Notes: generated from the letters alone by a model not told the origin. A stretch of 64,000 bases of DNA from Odiellus spinosus (GCA_963920705.1 OY987234.1:18991794-19055793); one strand, 5' to 3'. Counted from the stretch's first letter, positions 1-12,756 are shown. Numbers and translations: made by a program.

Positions 1-488
1 AGCCTCGTCCCGTGTCTATAATTTAAACCGCGAAAATATTAAATTCCGAGTAATTTTCGTATCGTTGTCCATCTTCAATTACTCTGAATCGTATCGAATC
101 AATAATCGCGATTGCCATAATATTTCGTCGAGACTACGAGGTTCTAATTTTCGACGGGAGACGTAAGAATACCCTCCACCACTCTTTTGGATTTTGTGCT
201 ACCCCCAACGCGGCCTTTAGCCCCCCCAAGTGCAAGATTTTGGTGTCAAAAACCGGAAAGGGGCTCGATAGTTGAATAGTTGAACGTATAACAATTTTTG
301 AACGTCTGAAGTTTTTCGAGTCGGTTTTTACGCGCCACGTTAATTTTAAATCTGAAGACAACGACGGAAATCGTTAAAAAAAATTGTTTAAGGTTTTGTT
401 GTGAAAAACCGGTGTTTCGCCGCCGCCGCGTTTTCGCGTGGAGCCGGACTTTGGGGAAAGAAATTCGGCCAAAATATCTATTCATCGG
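1..488 (+). promoter_or_regulatory. 5' flank / possible 5' UTR of the exon at 489
   Basis: Sequence upstream of the candidate first exon. It is richer in CpG than most of the window, especially 410-470. A TGA in the exon's frame at 402-404 closes that frame upstream, so the coding start must lie after it. I see no clear TATA box or initiator. The role as promoter or UTR is inferred from position only. Confidence 0.3.
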
Positions 489-672
489 ATGTTAATGGCG
501 AAGCGGCTCCCCGAATCACCCAGACATCGTCTGCAATCGAAACCACGTTCTAAGAAGATCATTCGTTTCGCAAGATGGAAAGCTCATCATTTACTAAATT
601 CACCTACTAGCACCGTCCGATTATGGCACCTAACGACCTTCCTTCTATCATGGTTTCTGGTTCATCAAACCG
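489..672 (+). CDS. Putative first coding exon with signal-peptide/anchor-like segment (partial gene)
   Basis: An open frame has ATGs at 489 and 495 and an upstream in-frame stop at 402. It reads 61 codons plus one base up to a donor, CCG|GTGAGT, at 672/673. The first 44 residues are strongly basic (for example KPRSKKIIRFARWK). They are followed by a hydrophobic core, LWHLTTFLLSWFLV, at about residues 45-58. A phase 1 intron just after a signal sequence is a well-known pattern in genes for secreted and membrane proteins. The N-region is long for a cleaved signal peptide, so a type II signal anchor is equally possible. No family is recognised. No downstream exon in matching phase was found, so the gene would continue beyond the window or in exons I could not see. 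A chance open frame remains possible. Confidence 0.45.
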
Positions 673-678
673 GTGAGT
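670..678 (+). other. Candidate 5' splice site
   Basis: CCG|GTGAGT matches the metazoan donor consensus at +1 to +6. It cuts the frame after the first base of a codon (phase 1). Confidence 0.5.
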
Positions 679-1703
679 CATAAGTTTACGTTATTTTGTT
701 TCGTCTTGTTAAGATTGTCAACCAGCGTGTCAGTGAGTAATAAGGGGGTTTAAAATTCAATGCTCTTTAATACCAGTGCTACAAAAAGTGGGCAATGAAA
801 AGTGTTTTACTAAATAATTTAGGTTCCTGTGATCAAACGAACAATTTTGGAGAAATTCTTATTTCTCACCATTTAGTAGACACGTTTTTCTTAAGCCTTG
901 GAAGCCATATTGGCCTATGTCTATTACCTACGGGCATAGAAATGTAGTAGGCTTAAATTTTGGGGGGCGTTTTTTAATGACAACCATGAGGTCGATGTGT
1001 TAGTTTCGTAAATCGTATTTAATCATCGTATATTAGCAATAATTATGCCGCTAAATAATGCGAAAAGCTAAACCGCAATCGTAACATTTATACGCAATAA
1101 ATTTTGAACCTTCAAGGTTAAAGATCCCATCTCATTTTGTAAAAAAAAAAAATCCCCTCTGGGAAGGAGGAGGGGGGGGGGGCGGATTAATATACGTGAG
1201 GAACCTTTGCTCTGCTTTCACGAGGCAGAGGCTCGTAGCAATAATTAATCGCCATTATTTTTTTTTTACGCTTTCTTTATTTAGTATGACAAATTATTAT
1301 TATTATTATTTTTTTAAGTTTAAAGGGCGATGGGACAAGGTTCGAAAAATCTAGAAGGGATTGAAAATTTCGTTTTGGGGAAAAATATTTTTGGGTCGAT
1401 TTTTGTTTAGAATTTTTTCGTTATTCAACCCTTTTTTGGACGAATTCCAAAATCGTAGGGGGTAGTAGGGGTATGGTCGTTCTGGTCTTCGGGATGACAA
1501 CTGAATGACTTAGGGTAATTTTTCCTCTCAAAACGATCTGGGTAGTCTTAGCTTTTATCCACCCTGTGGATTTTGTTCGGTAATTGAACCTGTTAACTTT
1601 AAACGGCTCCTGGTAGGAAATTTACCAATCTTTTAAATTATAAATTCGCTCATTAAATCTTTTCTTTAAGAAATAACTAGTTTCGGCAAATAGTTTTTTA
1701 TTT

Positions 1704-1706
<3 letters not shown>

Positions 1707-1736
<30 letters not shown>
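1707..1736 (+). repeat. Poly-T tract, 30 bp
   Basis: Uninterrupted run of 30 T. It could be a retroposon tail on the - strand, but I see no target duplication or body that supports that. Confidence 0.9.
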
Positions 1737-3251
1737 CCGAGCCCTACCTTTTTAAGTGAAGTTGTAAGATTGTAAATTTTTTAGCCCACTTGAACTGATG
1801 GGAGTGGTAACAAAAAAACATATTAGGTTGCCCTGGTTACGACCAGGTTTTGCCAAAGGGAACCAAGCCCCTTCCCATAGAAGGGGGTCGTGAACTATGA
1901 CGCGCATTCACTAAAGTCAGACAAATATTAAATAAATGGCGTTTTCTTCTGAAGGATAGTCTAATTATGTAAATGATGAGATTTCATAACACCTTTAAAA
2001 CATGCACGCATTGATGCATATTTTGGCGCTTGCCTAACCAACCCGTTAAAAAGGAACGGGCTTTTTTTTTCTTAAGAAGCCCTGTTTTTTTGGAATACTT
2101 AATTTTTTTCTTATTTCTATACGCGTTGAGCATTATTTTATTCGGTTCCCAAAACTTTGTTTCAAGGTTTTTTGCCCCTGTTATTTGTTTGCAACTAAAA
2201 TTCTAATGGTTTGGTATAATTAATACCATTGTCAATTAGGCTAATAACCATACACCTACATTTCCGCTTAAAACTTAAAATTTAAATCGTATTTAAATTT
2301 AATTAGACACCGCCGTAAACCATTTCATAGTTTAATATCTATATAATAACCTTTGAACTTTCCTATAAAGTAATGGCAGGCTTAATAGTTAAATATTGTT
2401 AGACAGTAGGGGAAAAATATACTTATTGTCGAGGTTGGGTTGTAATAAATGACCTTGAATGATATTCTTTGGCCCACATTGACGTGGGATTTTTTAGACA
2501 ATGCAACAGTGGTGAAAAAATCAATTAAATAAGCCCCCCATTGTCTTTCGTTTAATGCCCATTTTATTTTAGACTTATTAAATGAAGTTAGCTAGCAATG
2601 TCGTTTTTTCAGACATCTTTTGACGAGCTTTTTAATCAAGGGATTCTCTTTAGATGTGACAATTGTTTGAATCTGTTTTTAGGTTTTAATTTTGTAAACC
2701 AAAGGCTGTAATCAGTTGCGTAATAGGATTGTGTAGCGATTTTTAGGGGGTAAACATAATTTGAATTTTTGTATTCTTCCAAATTTCCCAATTCACTGCA
2801 AAAAAGTCCCACTGATATAGAAGCTAGGATGGTCATCGTTTTTAATTAATTTTTATAAAATATTTCTCATTATCTTTATCGTAATTAAGGATTTTTATAA
2901 GAGGGGAAAAAATGGAGAGGCCCTAATTCTTGTAATTACAGCAATGGCTTTTAAGAGATTTTAATTATAAGTGAAGAATAATTAATATAATTAAAACTAT
3001 GGGATAAAAGCTTTTGTTTTATAATTACAGGCGGGGAATTAATTTAATTATTTGTTATTAAATTATATTTTCAAAGTTGACGTCTAGAATAGGGACTTTG
3101 ACTGTAACTTTTGAAGTCTTTGGGATAGAAGGGACAGAAATTTGCCTAAAAATATTTGCCCTCTATTTTAAACCGAATTTTAATCTGGGGTTGTTTAACT
3201 TTCAAGTTTTCTTTTGACATTTGACATTTTTAAAGCATATTTTTTTGTGGA

Positions 3252-3264
3252 GGGGGGGGGGGGG
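3252..3264 (+). repeat. Poly-G tract, 13 bp
   Basis: Thirteen consecutive G in otherwise AT-rich DNA. Shorter G runs occur near 1168-1183 and 3720-3729. Confidence 0.85.
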
Positions 3265-4213
3265 TTTGACAACTAATTTCATTACAAGGCAAGGTAAAGG
3301 GAAAGTGAAATATTTCAATCCAACCCTTTGCTAAAACGCAAAACCGTACAAATCGATTCTTTGCAAACTTTAAGAATGAACAACATCACGCCCCTTAATA
3401 TTTTTTCCAATAATTTTGGACCTTGGTGTGCTTATTATTATTCCCTTTTTTGTTGCAGTGAGGTTTGCTTTTAACTAGCTCTATAAGAATTTTCATATTA
3501 TAATTAAAGAGGTTTATAACTACGTAAAGCTGATGTGATTTTTAGCGTAGCTTTTAGGAATTAAATTAATTATGGATAATTAAAAAAGAAGTTTGACCCT
3601 CCCTTTATATTTTTTGTATCTTATGTAACTTCGAGCCGGAACTTTGGCTGTAACTTTTTTTCCCCCTGCTATATGTGATGACATCAAATTATATAGATTT
3701 AAGAAATTATTAGAAGAATGGGGGGGGGATAATTCTTTTAATATCTCAGTACACGATAGGGAAAGTATTTTCGTGTCATCATTTTATATTTTCGTGTGCC
3801 AGTCATTTTTTTATCGTTAATAATTTTCGACCCCCTAGAACTTTTATTTTCACCGAATTTACTGTTTTTTTTTCTCGGCTATTATGAAGGGAAAATTTTC
3901 AATTATACGTTCGTTATTTTTACGACGTTAAATTATTTTTTGTTAGTTTATTTTAGGTCAAAAGAAATGAGATAAATTTCTTAGTTTAACCGTAAAGTTT
4001 TCATGGAGGTCTATATTATAATTAAATTTGGGAAAACATGTTTTATAACATTGAATTCAGTACCTTTCAAGATTCTAACAAAGTATAAAATTCTTACTTT
4101 GTTTTATCTGCTTTTAAAAAGGAATTAGAAATATTTTTAGCTAAATTTTATGCACGATCGTAAAAAATAAAGCTTTAATATTATCATAAGTAATATAATA
4201 GAGATAAGTGTGA

Positions 4214-4250
4214 ATCAGCTTAGGTAAATATCAGCTTAGGTAAATATCAG
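4214..4250 (+). repeat. 16 bp tandem duplication, about 2.3 copies
   Basis: The unit ATCAGCTTAGGTAAAT is repeated exactly twice and followed by ATCAG. A simple local duplication. Confidence 0.85.
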
Positions 4251-6743
4251 GAAAACTCTTTAAAGATTTGGGATTCCATGGAAATTTATGGAATTACAAA
4301 GGTTGCATAAACCCTGCTTATGGCAAACGTCGTCTGCTAAGCAAGAAATGAAAGGCGTTATATAATGGGCGCTACAAATTTCAGATAGTACCCTTTAAAA
4401 GAGCCAATGGTGATAGATGAAAGATTTATCTATCACAGTGAAATGAACCTTGACCAAAAAATTTAAGATTTAAACAATTGTCATGCTTATATCTTTATCG
4501 TGTTACTTATGATCATATTAATTGTTATTTTATAGTATTATTCCCGGAAATACACGTGTTTTTAACGCCTCTATTGTTTTGACATCCCCCTCAATTTTTT
4601 TGTGTATTCATATCGCTGGGGAAAAAAATAGTATATATAAATATAATTCTAGTAATTGTTTTAGGTTGATAGAGAGGTTGGTGGTCTTTCAAACGTCTAC
4701 CCCATTTTGTTTATTGCCTAAAATTGGCACGGAATATTTTTATTATTGGCAATTTTTAAAGAAAACTAGATCGAAATGTTTTATTGAAATTATACCTATT
4801 TTCACTACAGATATATATTGAACTCTAAAGGTTATAAATAGTCCACAAACTAGATAAATATATGCAAGTTTATTGGTCTTATTTTGTTATAAAAAAGGGG
4901 TTTGGCTAACTTCCTGTTAATGTTGAAAGATTATGGATAACAAACACTTTTCCAATACCCTCTCGTTTTTGCTTATGGGTCTTATTCTGGAAAATTGTAG
5001 CTTTTGACAGTTGACCTTTTACTGTGGGATAACCCGAGGGAAACCCCTTCTATTCCTTTCATTATTTGGGTTCATGGTTATTCAGGATTCTATAAAATGC
5101 CCCAAAAAATTTTTATTTTACTTTTTTAAGGGAAATATGTATCTAATCTCCGTTTTATTTTTGTTATTCAAGTATTTGACACATTAGAATTACTTCGTCT
5201 TCGGTGTTAAGAATGTATTCTTTAATTAGGTCTAGTACCTGGTATTTCGTCTATACTCCCGCCAAATATTCGCGCCATTTGACGCGTGTCTCGCACGTGA
5301 AGGAGCTTAAGTTTCGGTATTGGCTAGACCTATAAATTATACAATTTTTTTTTTCCGGCGACATTTGCCGCGCACCTTGCTTCTTAAAGGTAATGTCTCG
5401 TGAAAATTATAATATATGCAGAGAAAACTTGAAATTTCTCATTTTTATAGTTTATGACTTGGATTTTGAGGGATTTCGATTGCTTTAGATCAGATATGCA
5501 AACTTTTTTTGAATGTTTATTTGGGAAAATTCATAATTTGAATTTTTATTTTTGAGGATGACTGTTAATCTCTTGTTCTGACAATTGTTTTAAGGTTAAT
5601 TATGTTGACCATTACCTCAACTACCTTTAAATACTAGTATATCATAACAAACTATCCAAAAAACTACTACACTTTTGGTTTTTCCTGCCCAAAAAACATA
5701 ATCAGACGAACGGAAGTAGGGTATATTGACACACTGCCTTCCACTTCTTGTATTTAACTCGTTTAAAACCTTCGGCGATCTGTATCTGATCCATAATCTG
5801 AGATAGTTTTCATAAGGCTTGTCCTTCATCGTTTAACAATCTCTGGCGCGCTCCGTGTACCCAATTCCCCTCCAAATTCCTGCTTTCCAGCATTTTTTTG
5901 TAGCCCTCCCATCTTTTCGCGGCCCCTATAACTTCCAGTTTTCTCATTTTTTTTAGTTTTTGCCCAACAACTTCTTCCCCCTTTAAAGGAATTCGCGACT
6001 AATAATATTTAAATCCACGTCTCGCGACACTGTGACGTAATCTTGTAGCTTAGATTATACGTTATAGGATTAGGGAATTTCCCCTAAATTTCAATCTTAT
6101 TTTTATAATATCGATAAATTTTTAAATTGAAAGGGAACCTCTACAAATCTTTGATACTCTATTGGGTTATATTTCATTTCCCCTTAAAATTCTTTGGATA
6201 ACTTTTATACCCTCTTTACTCGACTTCAGGCTTGATTAAATTTGAAGAAAAATATTAAATCAACCGATACTTAATCGGTCACTGACTCAGTAACTTTTTG
6301 GGGAGAAAATCCGTGATTTAGGGGAGAAAAAAAATATATATTTCTTAATTCATCGCGCTCTAACCCCTTTAAAAGACTTCCTATAAGGTTGGTGACCTTT
6401 AACCTGATCCCTATACCTAGTCCTAACCCCTTTTAAGTGAATTTTGAAAGCTGGTATAAAAATCTACTCTTTTTTTTATGAAGTTATGATTCTTTTCTTT
6501 CTTTTTCGCAAAGTGGTGATAGAAATAGCTGAATCATCTCTTTCTTAAAAAAATCTCATGGCGAACTTTTTCTGATTCAGTGAGGTTAGGATTTTTTTTA
6601 TCCCAAAGAGAATGGTGGCCGAAAAAGGTGGTCTCTTGTTCTTCTACAAGTGATGCCCAAAAGGGACTTGGCCCTATTATCTGATCTTCTTTTATTCGAA
6701 TTCAAACTTATAAATGCTGCGTGTGTTTTTTTTATCTACTTCC

Positions 6744-7140
6744 TTAAAGGGAGAATGCAACCTAACAAGTGATTTTTTTATCGATTCCTTATTGTTTAAA
6801 TAGGCCTAATCCACTACTGAAAATATTTACAAACAAATATTAAACTAGAAATAAATTTAAAACTTACCCTGAAAATAGGCTTAGCGGGATTCATGGAGGT
6901 CCTGTTTTCCTCGTGGAGATCTCGCTTGAACGACGGGCCTTTGCTCATTGGTCGCTAGACCTTACACGGACGCGATTCAGGATCTCCATGAATCCCGCTA
7001 AGCCTATTTTCAGGGTAAGTTTTAAATTTATTTCTAGTTTAACATTTGTATTGTAAACTTTTTATCGGTGGATTAGGCCTATTTAAACGATAAGGAATCG
7101 ATAAAAAATCACTTGTAATTAGGTTGCATTCTCCCTTTAA
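6744..7140. mobile_element. Family D foldback MITE, copy D1 (TTAA target)
   Basis: Both ends are TTAA-AGGGAGAATGCAACC in inverted orientation, and TTAA is present once at each end as the apparent target duplication. The inverted repeat runs about 170 bp from each end, through blocks including AATAGGCTTAGCGGGATTC, so the element folds into one long hairpin with a short loop. There is no coding capacity. TTAA targets are typical of piggyBac and Kolobok transposons; which one moves this family is unknown. Confidence 0.88.
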
Positions 7141-7801
7141 GAAAAATTAGGCTCAAATTCGGGAAAGATTCAGATTTTAGTTTCAGTCGTAGACTAAGAA
7201 AAGGTGTCTGTATCAAAATGAAAGTTTATTTTGGTTTCTAATGTACTTTATCACGCGTAGCTTTGATTTCTAATTGGCTTGAAATTTAGCATTTCGATTT
7301 TAAAATCTAATTGATGGAAAATTACCAATTTTCCTAAAATATTTGGGGTTTTCATTTTGCTCACTGGAGTGCTAGAAATGAAACATTCGTTAGTACGAAA
7401 TGCAATAACATTGCGTCCAAAATCTACTTTTATAAACGAATCCAAGAAAAACAAAATATCTTTTCATCATGCACCGTTGCTTTATTGGGAATGGGAATTC
7501 TATTTTCTGTTATTTGAATGTTTGGGAAATCTTTAGGGATGCTTGAGCCGAAAATATTTACGTATCCGCGAGTTGTTGTTTTGGTTTCTTTCTCGCTGCC
7601 GTTATTTGTGCCACGTTTTAATATTTATTTCTCGAATCGCATAGCAAAGAAATCGTGCAATCTCGTGGGAATTTTGAGTTTAAAAAATAACTTTCTATAT
7701 ATAGCTTCGTATTCTGTTATTTTCAAAATATTTATATTTTACCTGAAGTGTTATTAGTCAATCTCCTAAATTATAGGCCATTTATATTGTTATTGAAGCA
7801 A
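7141..7801. other. Non-coding interval between D1 and B1
   Basis: AT-rich, only short open frames (for example 7518-7757), no inverted repeat or RNA gene recognised. Confidence 0.5.
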
Positions 7802-7808
7802 GTGTTAT

Positions 7809-8222
7809 CAGAGGTATATAATAACCCCCTTCGGGTGAAGTATGAAAGCCCCTATACTACCAATGCTAAAAATCACGAACAAGAGCCCGCTGCTGACTAT
7901 CTAGGCCACTAGCTCGCGCTGGACTTCTCAATGTCGCTACTCTAGTAAATGGTCTTTGTATAAACAAGACGGCTCGATTTGTGTTTAGAACTTCCTGTCT
8001 CAGGAGTCAGGCTGTCTATTAAAATGGAGTCGAAGGTTGACTTCAGCTCGCGAGTTCCGGAAGTGTGCGTAGGGAAAATTTAGTGAGGTTCAAAATGGTG
8101 TAACTATTTTTTGGGAGTAAAGCGGTGTGTCGATCCGCCGCGATTTACGCCGGGCACTCGTTGTTCGTCGATTTTGCCTACCTTTCATACTTCCCCCCGA
8201 AGGGGGTTATTATATACCTCTG
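7809..8222. mobile_element. Family B MITE, copy B1 (7 bp target duplication GTGTTAT)
   Basis: Inverted termini CAGAGGTATATAATAACC / GGTTATTATATACCTCTG continue for about 40 bp and include a small palindrome near each end. The GTGTTAT at 7802-7808 is repeated at 8223-8229. The interior is unique to family B and shared with the copies at 35417 and 56797. No protein is encoded. Confidence 0.93.
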
Positions 8223-8229
8223 GTGTTAT

Positions 8230-9089
8230 TGAATTTCTAACGCCGTTTGAATCCTAAATTCAAAAGGAGCCCTTATACCTTCAACAAAAATATGGACCGT
8301 AGCACTTGAATATGAATATAAATTATGGAAATTCTAATTTAATCAAAAAAAAAAAAAAAAAATCCACATACTTAAGAGTTCATTTAAAACACGATTAACA
8401 GACGATCCAATACACTCGAATAAATAGTCGTTAGCCTTAGCTAAATAGTTGTAGTAGTATTTCTAATGCGTTTACCGATAAATCGTGGATACTAATGACT
8501 AAAAATATATTGGATATATAAATAGAAACCTATTTTATTTCCAAGCAAATTCGAGTCTTCAAATTGATCTATATAAAAACCTAAAAAGACCAATTTTTAA
8601 AATTCACCTTCTTACGTAACGTTATAGAATTGAATATATCTACCAGAAAAAAAAATATTCGAGAAAACAGTATAGGAGCAGAAGAAATAGAAAAGAAATA
8701 GCATAAAAGCCGAGAAGGAAGAGAAAAAAAAAAAAATCTATAAGAGTGGGTGAAAAACGTAGACATTTCGTTTCAAGTATTCGACTCAATACTGCCAAAC
8801 ATAGTACCTAGTTTCAGTAGGCTTTTTAATTTATTAGAGATAGCTGAATACCTAGGATTATACACGTTACATCGTTCGAAACGAATGTAAAGATAAAAAA
8901 AAAATAAGAAAAAAGAAATGCAGGGAAGTCCGGGCGCAGTGAGGATCATTTATTATTCTTGCCGCTATAATCGTAAAGCTATTTTGTTCCGAGATGTCTA
9001 TGGGTAATAGATCGACATTACAATCCCCTCTCTTTTTCTATACCTATACCTATAGTGAATCTTTGTACCATTTGGAGGTTGCAATGTAG
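8230..9089. other. Non-coding interval with A-rich tracts
   Basis: Contains an A run of about 18 bp at 8345-8362 and a purine-rich stretch around 8640-8740. No gene or element ends recognised. Confidence 0.5.
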
Positions 9090-9209
9090 ACTGGTACCCT
9101 GATTTGGCACCACGCGCGAAGCTGGTTTAAAATATTTCTTAATAATCAAATCTTCGTAGATTTGGGTTGTTTAACTTTGTACTTACTGCCAATTCAAGGT
9201 GAAATATTA
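9090..9209. repeat. Family N foldback repeat, copy N5
   Basis: About 118 bp. The right end reads AATTCAAGGTGAAATAT, and the left end carries the inverted counterpart, CCTGATTTGGCACCACGCG. The same terminal pattern (TTTCACCTTGAATT, then an ACGCG-like block, then AAAGCT) occurs in at least six other places. Degenerate, so probably old. Confidence 0.55.
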
Positions 9210-9312
9210 TATATGTTAAACCCATCATGAATATTTATATATTGATTGCGGAAGTGTTCATGTTGTAGGTTGTGGTTATTGTATGAAATATGATTCATCT
9301 TACCGTATGGGG

Positions 9313-9347
9313 TATATAAGTTTTAAAGGCGTGCGATTCATTCAGTC
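9313..9347 (+). promoter_or_regulatory. TATA box plus initiator at canonical spacing
   Basis: TATATAAG begins at 9313. An initiator-like TTCAGTC at 9341-9347 has its A at 9344, so the TATA box starts at -31. TCAGT is the arthropod-type initiator. No coding exon is visible downstream, so this may be an orphan or chance match. Confidence 0.3.
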
Positions 9348-11172
9348 AAAGATTATAGGTTAAAGTGAAATTAACTGTATTTCAGCCCCATACCTTTTTT
9401 CTGTTGAATTTTACGGGTGGAGAGACTTTATTCCACCCTCCAATAGCGTTTAATTTGCAGTGTTGCCAATGAGAAGTCGCTATATAATTGTTTTCCGGGT
9501 AGAAGGTGAACTTAAGTTTCTTATTAATCCTTGTAATTTAACCTATATACTTTTGTGAGTACGTTTAAGCTCGTATCTGGGATCATACGCGCGTAGAATA
9601 TTCTAGGTGATAATTACCATACATATGTTATTATTAATTACCTGAGTAATCTAAGAAATTATAGTAATTTGCGTTCTTTGATGGGTTAGCCACAAGACAG
9701 AGAAACCTCGAAAGTCGGTAAATTTCAAAATTATGCCAGAAGGTCAGGGAATTTGAAAATTATGCCCAATGTGTTAATTAAACCCCCAGATTAGTTAGAA
9801 TGCTTTATGGGATCCCCTATCTAACAAATGCTCTTTAAAATACACCAATTTAGGACTCTTAATCACCAAAGTTATATTAATCTATATATCAAATTCTAAT
9901 GCCTTGTTTTTGATCTCCAATTCAACAAGAAGTGACTTTCAAAATATAACTAACTTTATTTACTAAATCCTTTTTGCGGACCCAAAATCCACCAAGCAAA
10001 GCTCGAAACGTTATTGAATCCACAAGTTCTAAAAATATTGCCTACTTTTGGTTTCCCCAATCCAAAAGTGATCTTAAATATGAAACAAAACCGTATTAAT
10101 GCCTCCTTGTGGATTCTTAATCTATCACGTATAGCAGTACGAATAGATTTAGTTAATCTAACCTTAAAAATAGAATGCCTTCTTTTTGGATAAACTTCAA
10201 TAACATCAAGCTAAATTCATAGTTTTTATTAGGGTTTTGCAAATCATTTGGGATGCCTGGCAATATCAGGGAAAATTTACTGGTAAAACCGGGAAAAATA
10301 AGTGAAATAGATTTTTCAAATGTAGTATGAACCCTGATCACGAAATTCAATACAGTCATTGAGGGAATTTGAAATACGAATTATGATAAAATCGTTATTG
10401 CACTCTCTTTGTGAAATAGGATATTTCCCGCGCCTAAACTACCATTCGTCAGATAGACGTCCAAATCCGAACATTCTATATCAAGCTAAAATATTACGGG
10501 GATGGGAGAATATCCATAATGTTTTTCTCCACTTTTCTTTATATTTTTATTTTTCGTAGAGAGTTTCGAGAGAGATACAAAAAAAGAAAAAATATCTGTC
10601 TATACGCAAACAATAAACATTAGGTTGTTACGGGCGCTGGCCCAATATTAGGGATCATATTTTACTCCTGGTCTAATCTTCTTTTCAGCCTTTCTCTTTC
10701 TTCCAGCCAGTCATTTCCATTCCTAAGGGTGTGTTTTCATGTCGAATTTAGATCAGTAAACTCTCGCCTCGAACGATATCTATAACATTATATTATTTTT
10801 CTATTTAATTAGAATGAAAGGTTTTTAATCTCTTAAATTAACCAATAATTGAGTTTTCTTCCAATTAACGACATGTCTGCAGGAAATAACCTTGCACCTT
10901 ACGCTCAAGGACACCTGGAGGTATTGCTACTAGCCCGCGATTGGTGGGGTAATTTTTTTCAATGTTAGTTTTATTTTTAAAAATATGCCGATTATTAATA
11001 TCGCAAAATAATAGCTTAGAAATAGGAAAAAAAATAGATGAAATGAGTATAGAATAATAAGATAGATGATAAATTGGAACCAGTTGCCAGAAAATAGACT
11101 AAAATAGGTTAAAAAAAATATTTAGAGATGTTTCAAAAACCAAGATTATCAGATAATTCAATGTTAAGCTTA
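9348..11172. other. Non-coding interval
   Basis: AT-rich; only short open frames (for example 10153-10359 and 10359-10559). No element ends recognised. Confidence 0.5.
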
Positions 11173-11770
11173 GTTCCCACTTGACCGAAAACACGACCGA
11201 AACACTGCGTTAACACCTCTGCGGTAAAAAAGTTTCTGCACAAGATGACCGAAAACGATTTCGGTCGGACAGAATCTGTGTTCTATTTTTACCGCACAAG
11301 TCGATCGAAAGATAATTCTCTTGAAATCCTTGAGCACGCCTTCTTTTAAAAATATCTCTCATCCAAAACCGTCTTCGTTTAATATTGGAAATCTTTTTGT
11401 ACATAAGATACGAAAGCATTGTATAATTAAATAAGCATAGTGTATTAATTATTTCAACAGAAAAACTCGTATCTGGCAGGTCTTCCGTCAGAGATGGCGC
11501 TGCAGCCTAGTTTTTTAAAAAATATTTGGCGGTAAATTCAAAAACAGACTTTAAGCAAACGACGTGTCAAGAACTCTAGTGTCTCGTTATTTTCGCGATT
11601 ATACGAGACACTTACGTCACACCACGTGATTACTCGAATCTCCTTTCGGTCGCGGTTTTCGGTCGTATGTGTGAACCAATGGAAAATTATACCGTCGGGG
11701 CTCTGCGTTAATAGACATTTTTTGCCGCAGCGACAACTTTTTCGGTCGTTATTTTCGGTCAAGTGGGAAC
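11173..11770. mobile_element. Element H, about 598 bp foldback with repeated GACCGAAA motifs
   Basis: The left end GTTCCCACTTGACCGAAAA is matched in inverse at the right end, TTTTCGGTCAAGTGGGAAC. Further CGGTC/GACCG motifs recur inside both arms (about 11190, 11240, 11645, 11740), giving a subterminal repeat array such as transposases often bind. The flanks AAGCTTA and TAGCTTT are similar, but I cannot define a clear target duplication. No protein is encoded. Confidence 0.75.
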
Positions 11771-12412
11771 CTAGCTTTAGTTGTTTCCAGACCCGAAAAT
11801 GTGGTCAATTCTCGACAATTTCAGTTAATGGAAACTCGTCTTTCCCCGAAATTCTCGGAGCTCGGTCCAAACTCTTTCGTTTTTCAGTCTTTCCCTCCTA
11901 GTTGCTGCAGTATCCGAAATACTAGAAATCCAAGAAAATATATTCTCTGTAAATTCTTTTTCCGCGCTCCGTATTTTCTTGATTTCTTTTTTTGGTAATG
12001 GCCTAATCGGATCTGAGCAACGCTTCTCCGATGAATCTTGGAGGGTGGCGGGGAAGACCAGAAAGACTGGGAAATGGAATGGGATATGGTGCGTGTAGGG
12101 GTTAAAATCATAACTCTTTTGGCAATCTGGTTATACGTGAGATGATTATAGGATCGTATTGCTAATATCAAGAATAAATAGATTGTATACTTTTTTAGAG
12201 AAGATATTTATCAGTCTATCGATTTTCATTTGGGGTTTCAATTATTTTCTTAAATTTTACCATTTCAAAGCTAAGTTCTCCTTTGAATAAATAGGTCAAA
12301 TACACAAACTAATGTTAGACTATGCCAAGAAAGTTTAGGATTAGGCTATTATGTCATATAATGTCAAATTTTCATCCAACTAATAGCTCTGATTTAAAAG
12401 GGGAGCTTATAC
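11771..12412. other. Non-coding interval between H and A1
   Basis: Nothing recognised beyond short open frames that overlap one another on both strands. Confidence 0.5.
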
Positions 12413-12419
12413 CTTGTTC

Positions 12420-12756
12420 CAGAAGCCGATGAAACCCTCCTTTGAAGTCTACTACTCCAATGTTCCATATAGCGCTCCTCTCTGTATGGGTAAAATTCCC
12501 AATTTTACGAGTTAGAAGGGGTCCTACTTCATCCCCCCTGTCTACGGAAAATTGGAAATTCTCTCTCTCCACAAACGACGACGTTTTTTTGACGAACTCC
12601 AAGGCTGCTAGAGATATTCGCTCGACGAACTCCCGCTCCGAAAATATCTACCGTTAGGAGGCGTACGAATCGCGCCTTTTGAGAATAACCCATACAGAGA
12701 GGCGTAGACAAGACCAGGGAGTAATAGACTTCAAAGGAGGGTTTCATTGGCTTCTG
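12420..12756 (-). mobile_element. Family A MITE, copy A1 (target duplication CTTGTTC)
   Basis: Begins CAGAAGCCGATGAAACCC and ends with its near-complement. The inverted repeat is about 32-38 bp, and a second inverted block CCTCTCTGTATGGGT lies about 65-75 bp inside each end. CTTGTTC at 12413-12419 is repeated at 12757-12763. Strand is set relative to the majority orientation. Subfamily I interior. Confidence 0.95.

Larger units (their letters stand above)
679..6743. other. AT-rich non-coding stretch (possible first intron)
   Basis: No gene recognised; all open frames are short. It holds an A run then a G run (about 1141-1183), a 30 bp T run (1707-1736), a 13 bp G run (3252-3264), a small tandem duplication (4214-4250) and a hairpin followed by a T run (2042-2070). 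I found no inverted-repeat element with convincing ends here, so this 6 kb is the emptiest part of the window. Confidence 0.6.

Noticed and set aside
2042-2070. Hairpin CCCGTT...AACGGG followed by a T run, like a bacterial terminator
   Set aside because: Context is eukaryotic with no bacterial gene nearby; short stems before T runs are expected in T-rich DNA.
12442-12657. Recurring 71-codon frames reading MKST(T)PMF on the strand opposite the 72-codon A frame
   Set aside because: They are the reverse reading of family A elements and appear only inside them.
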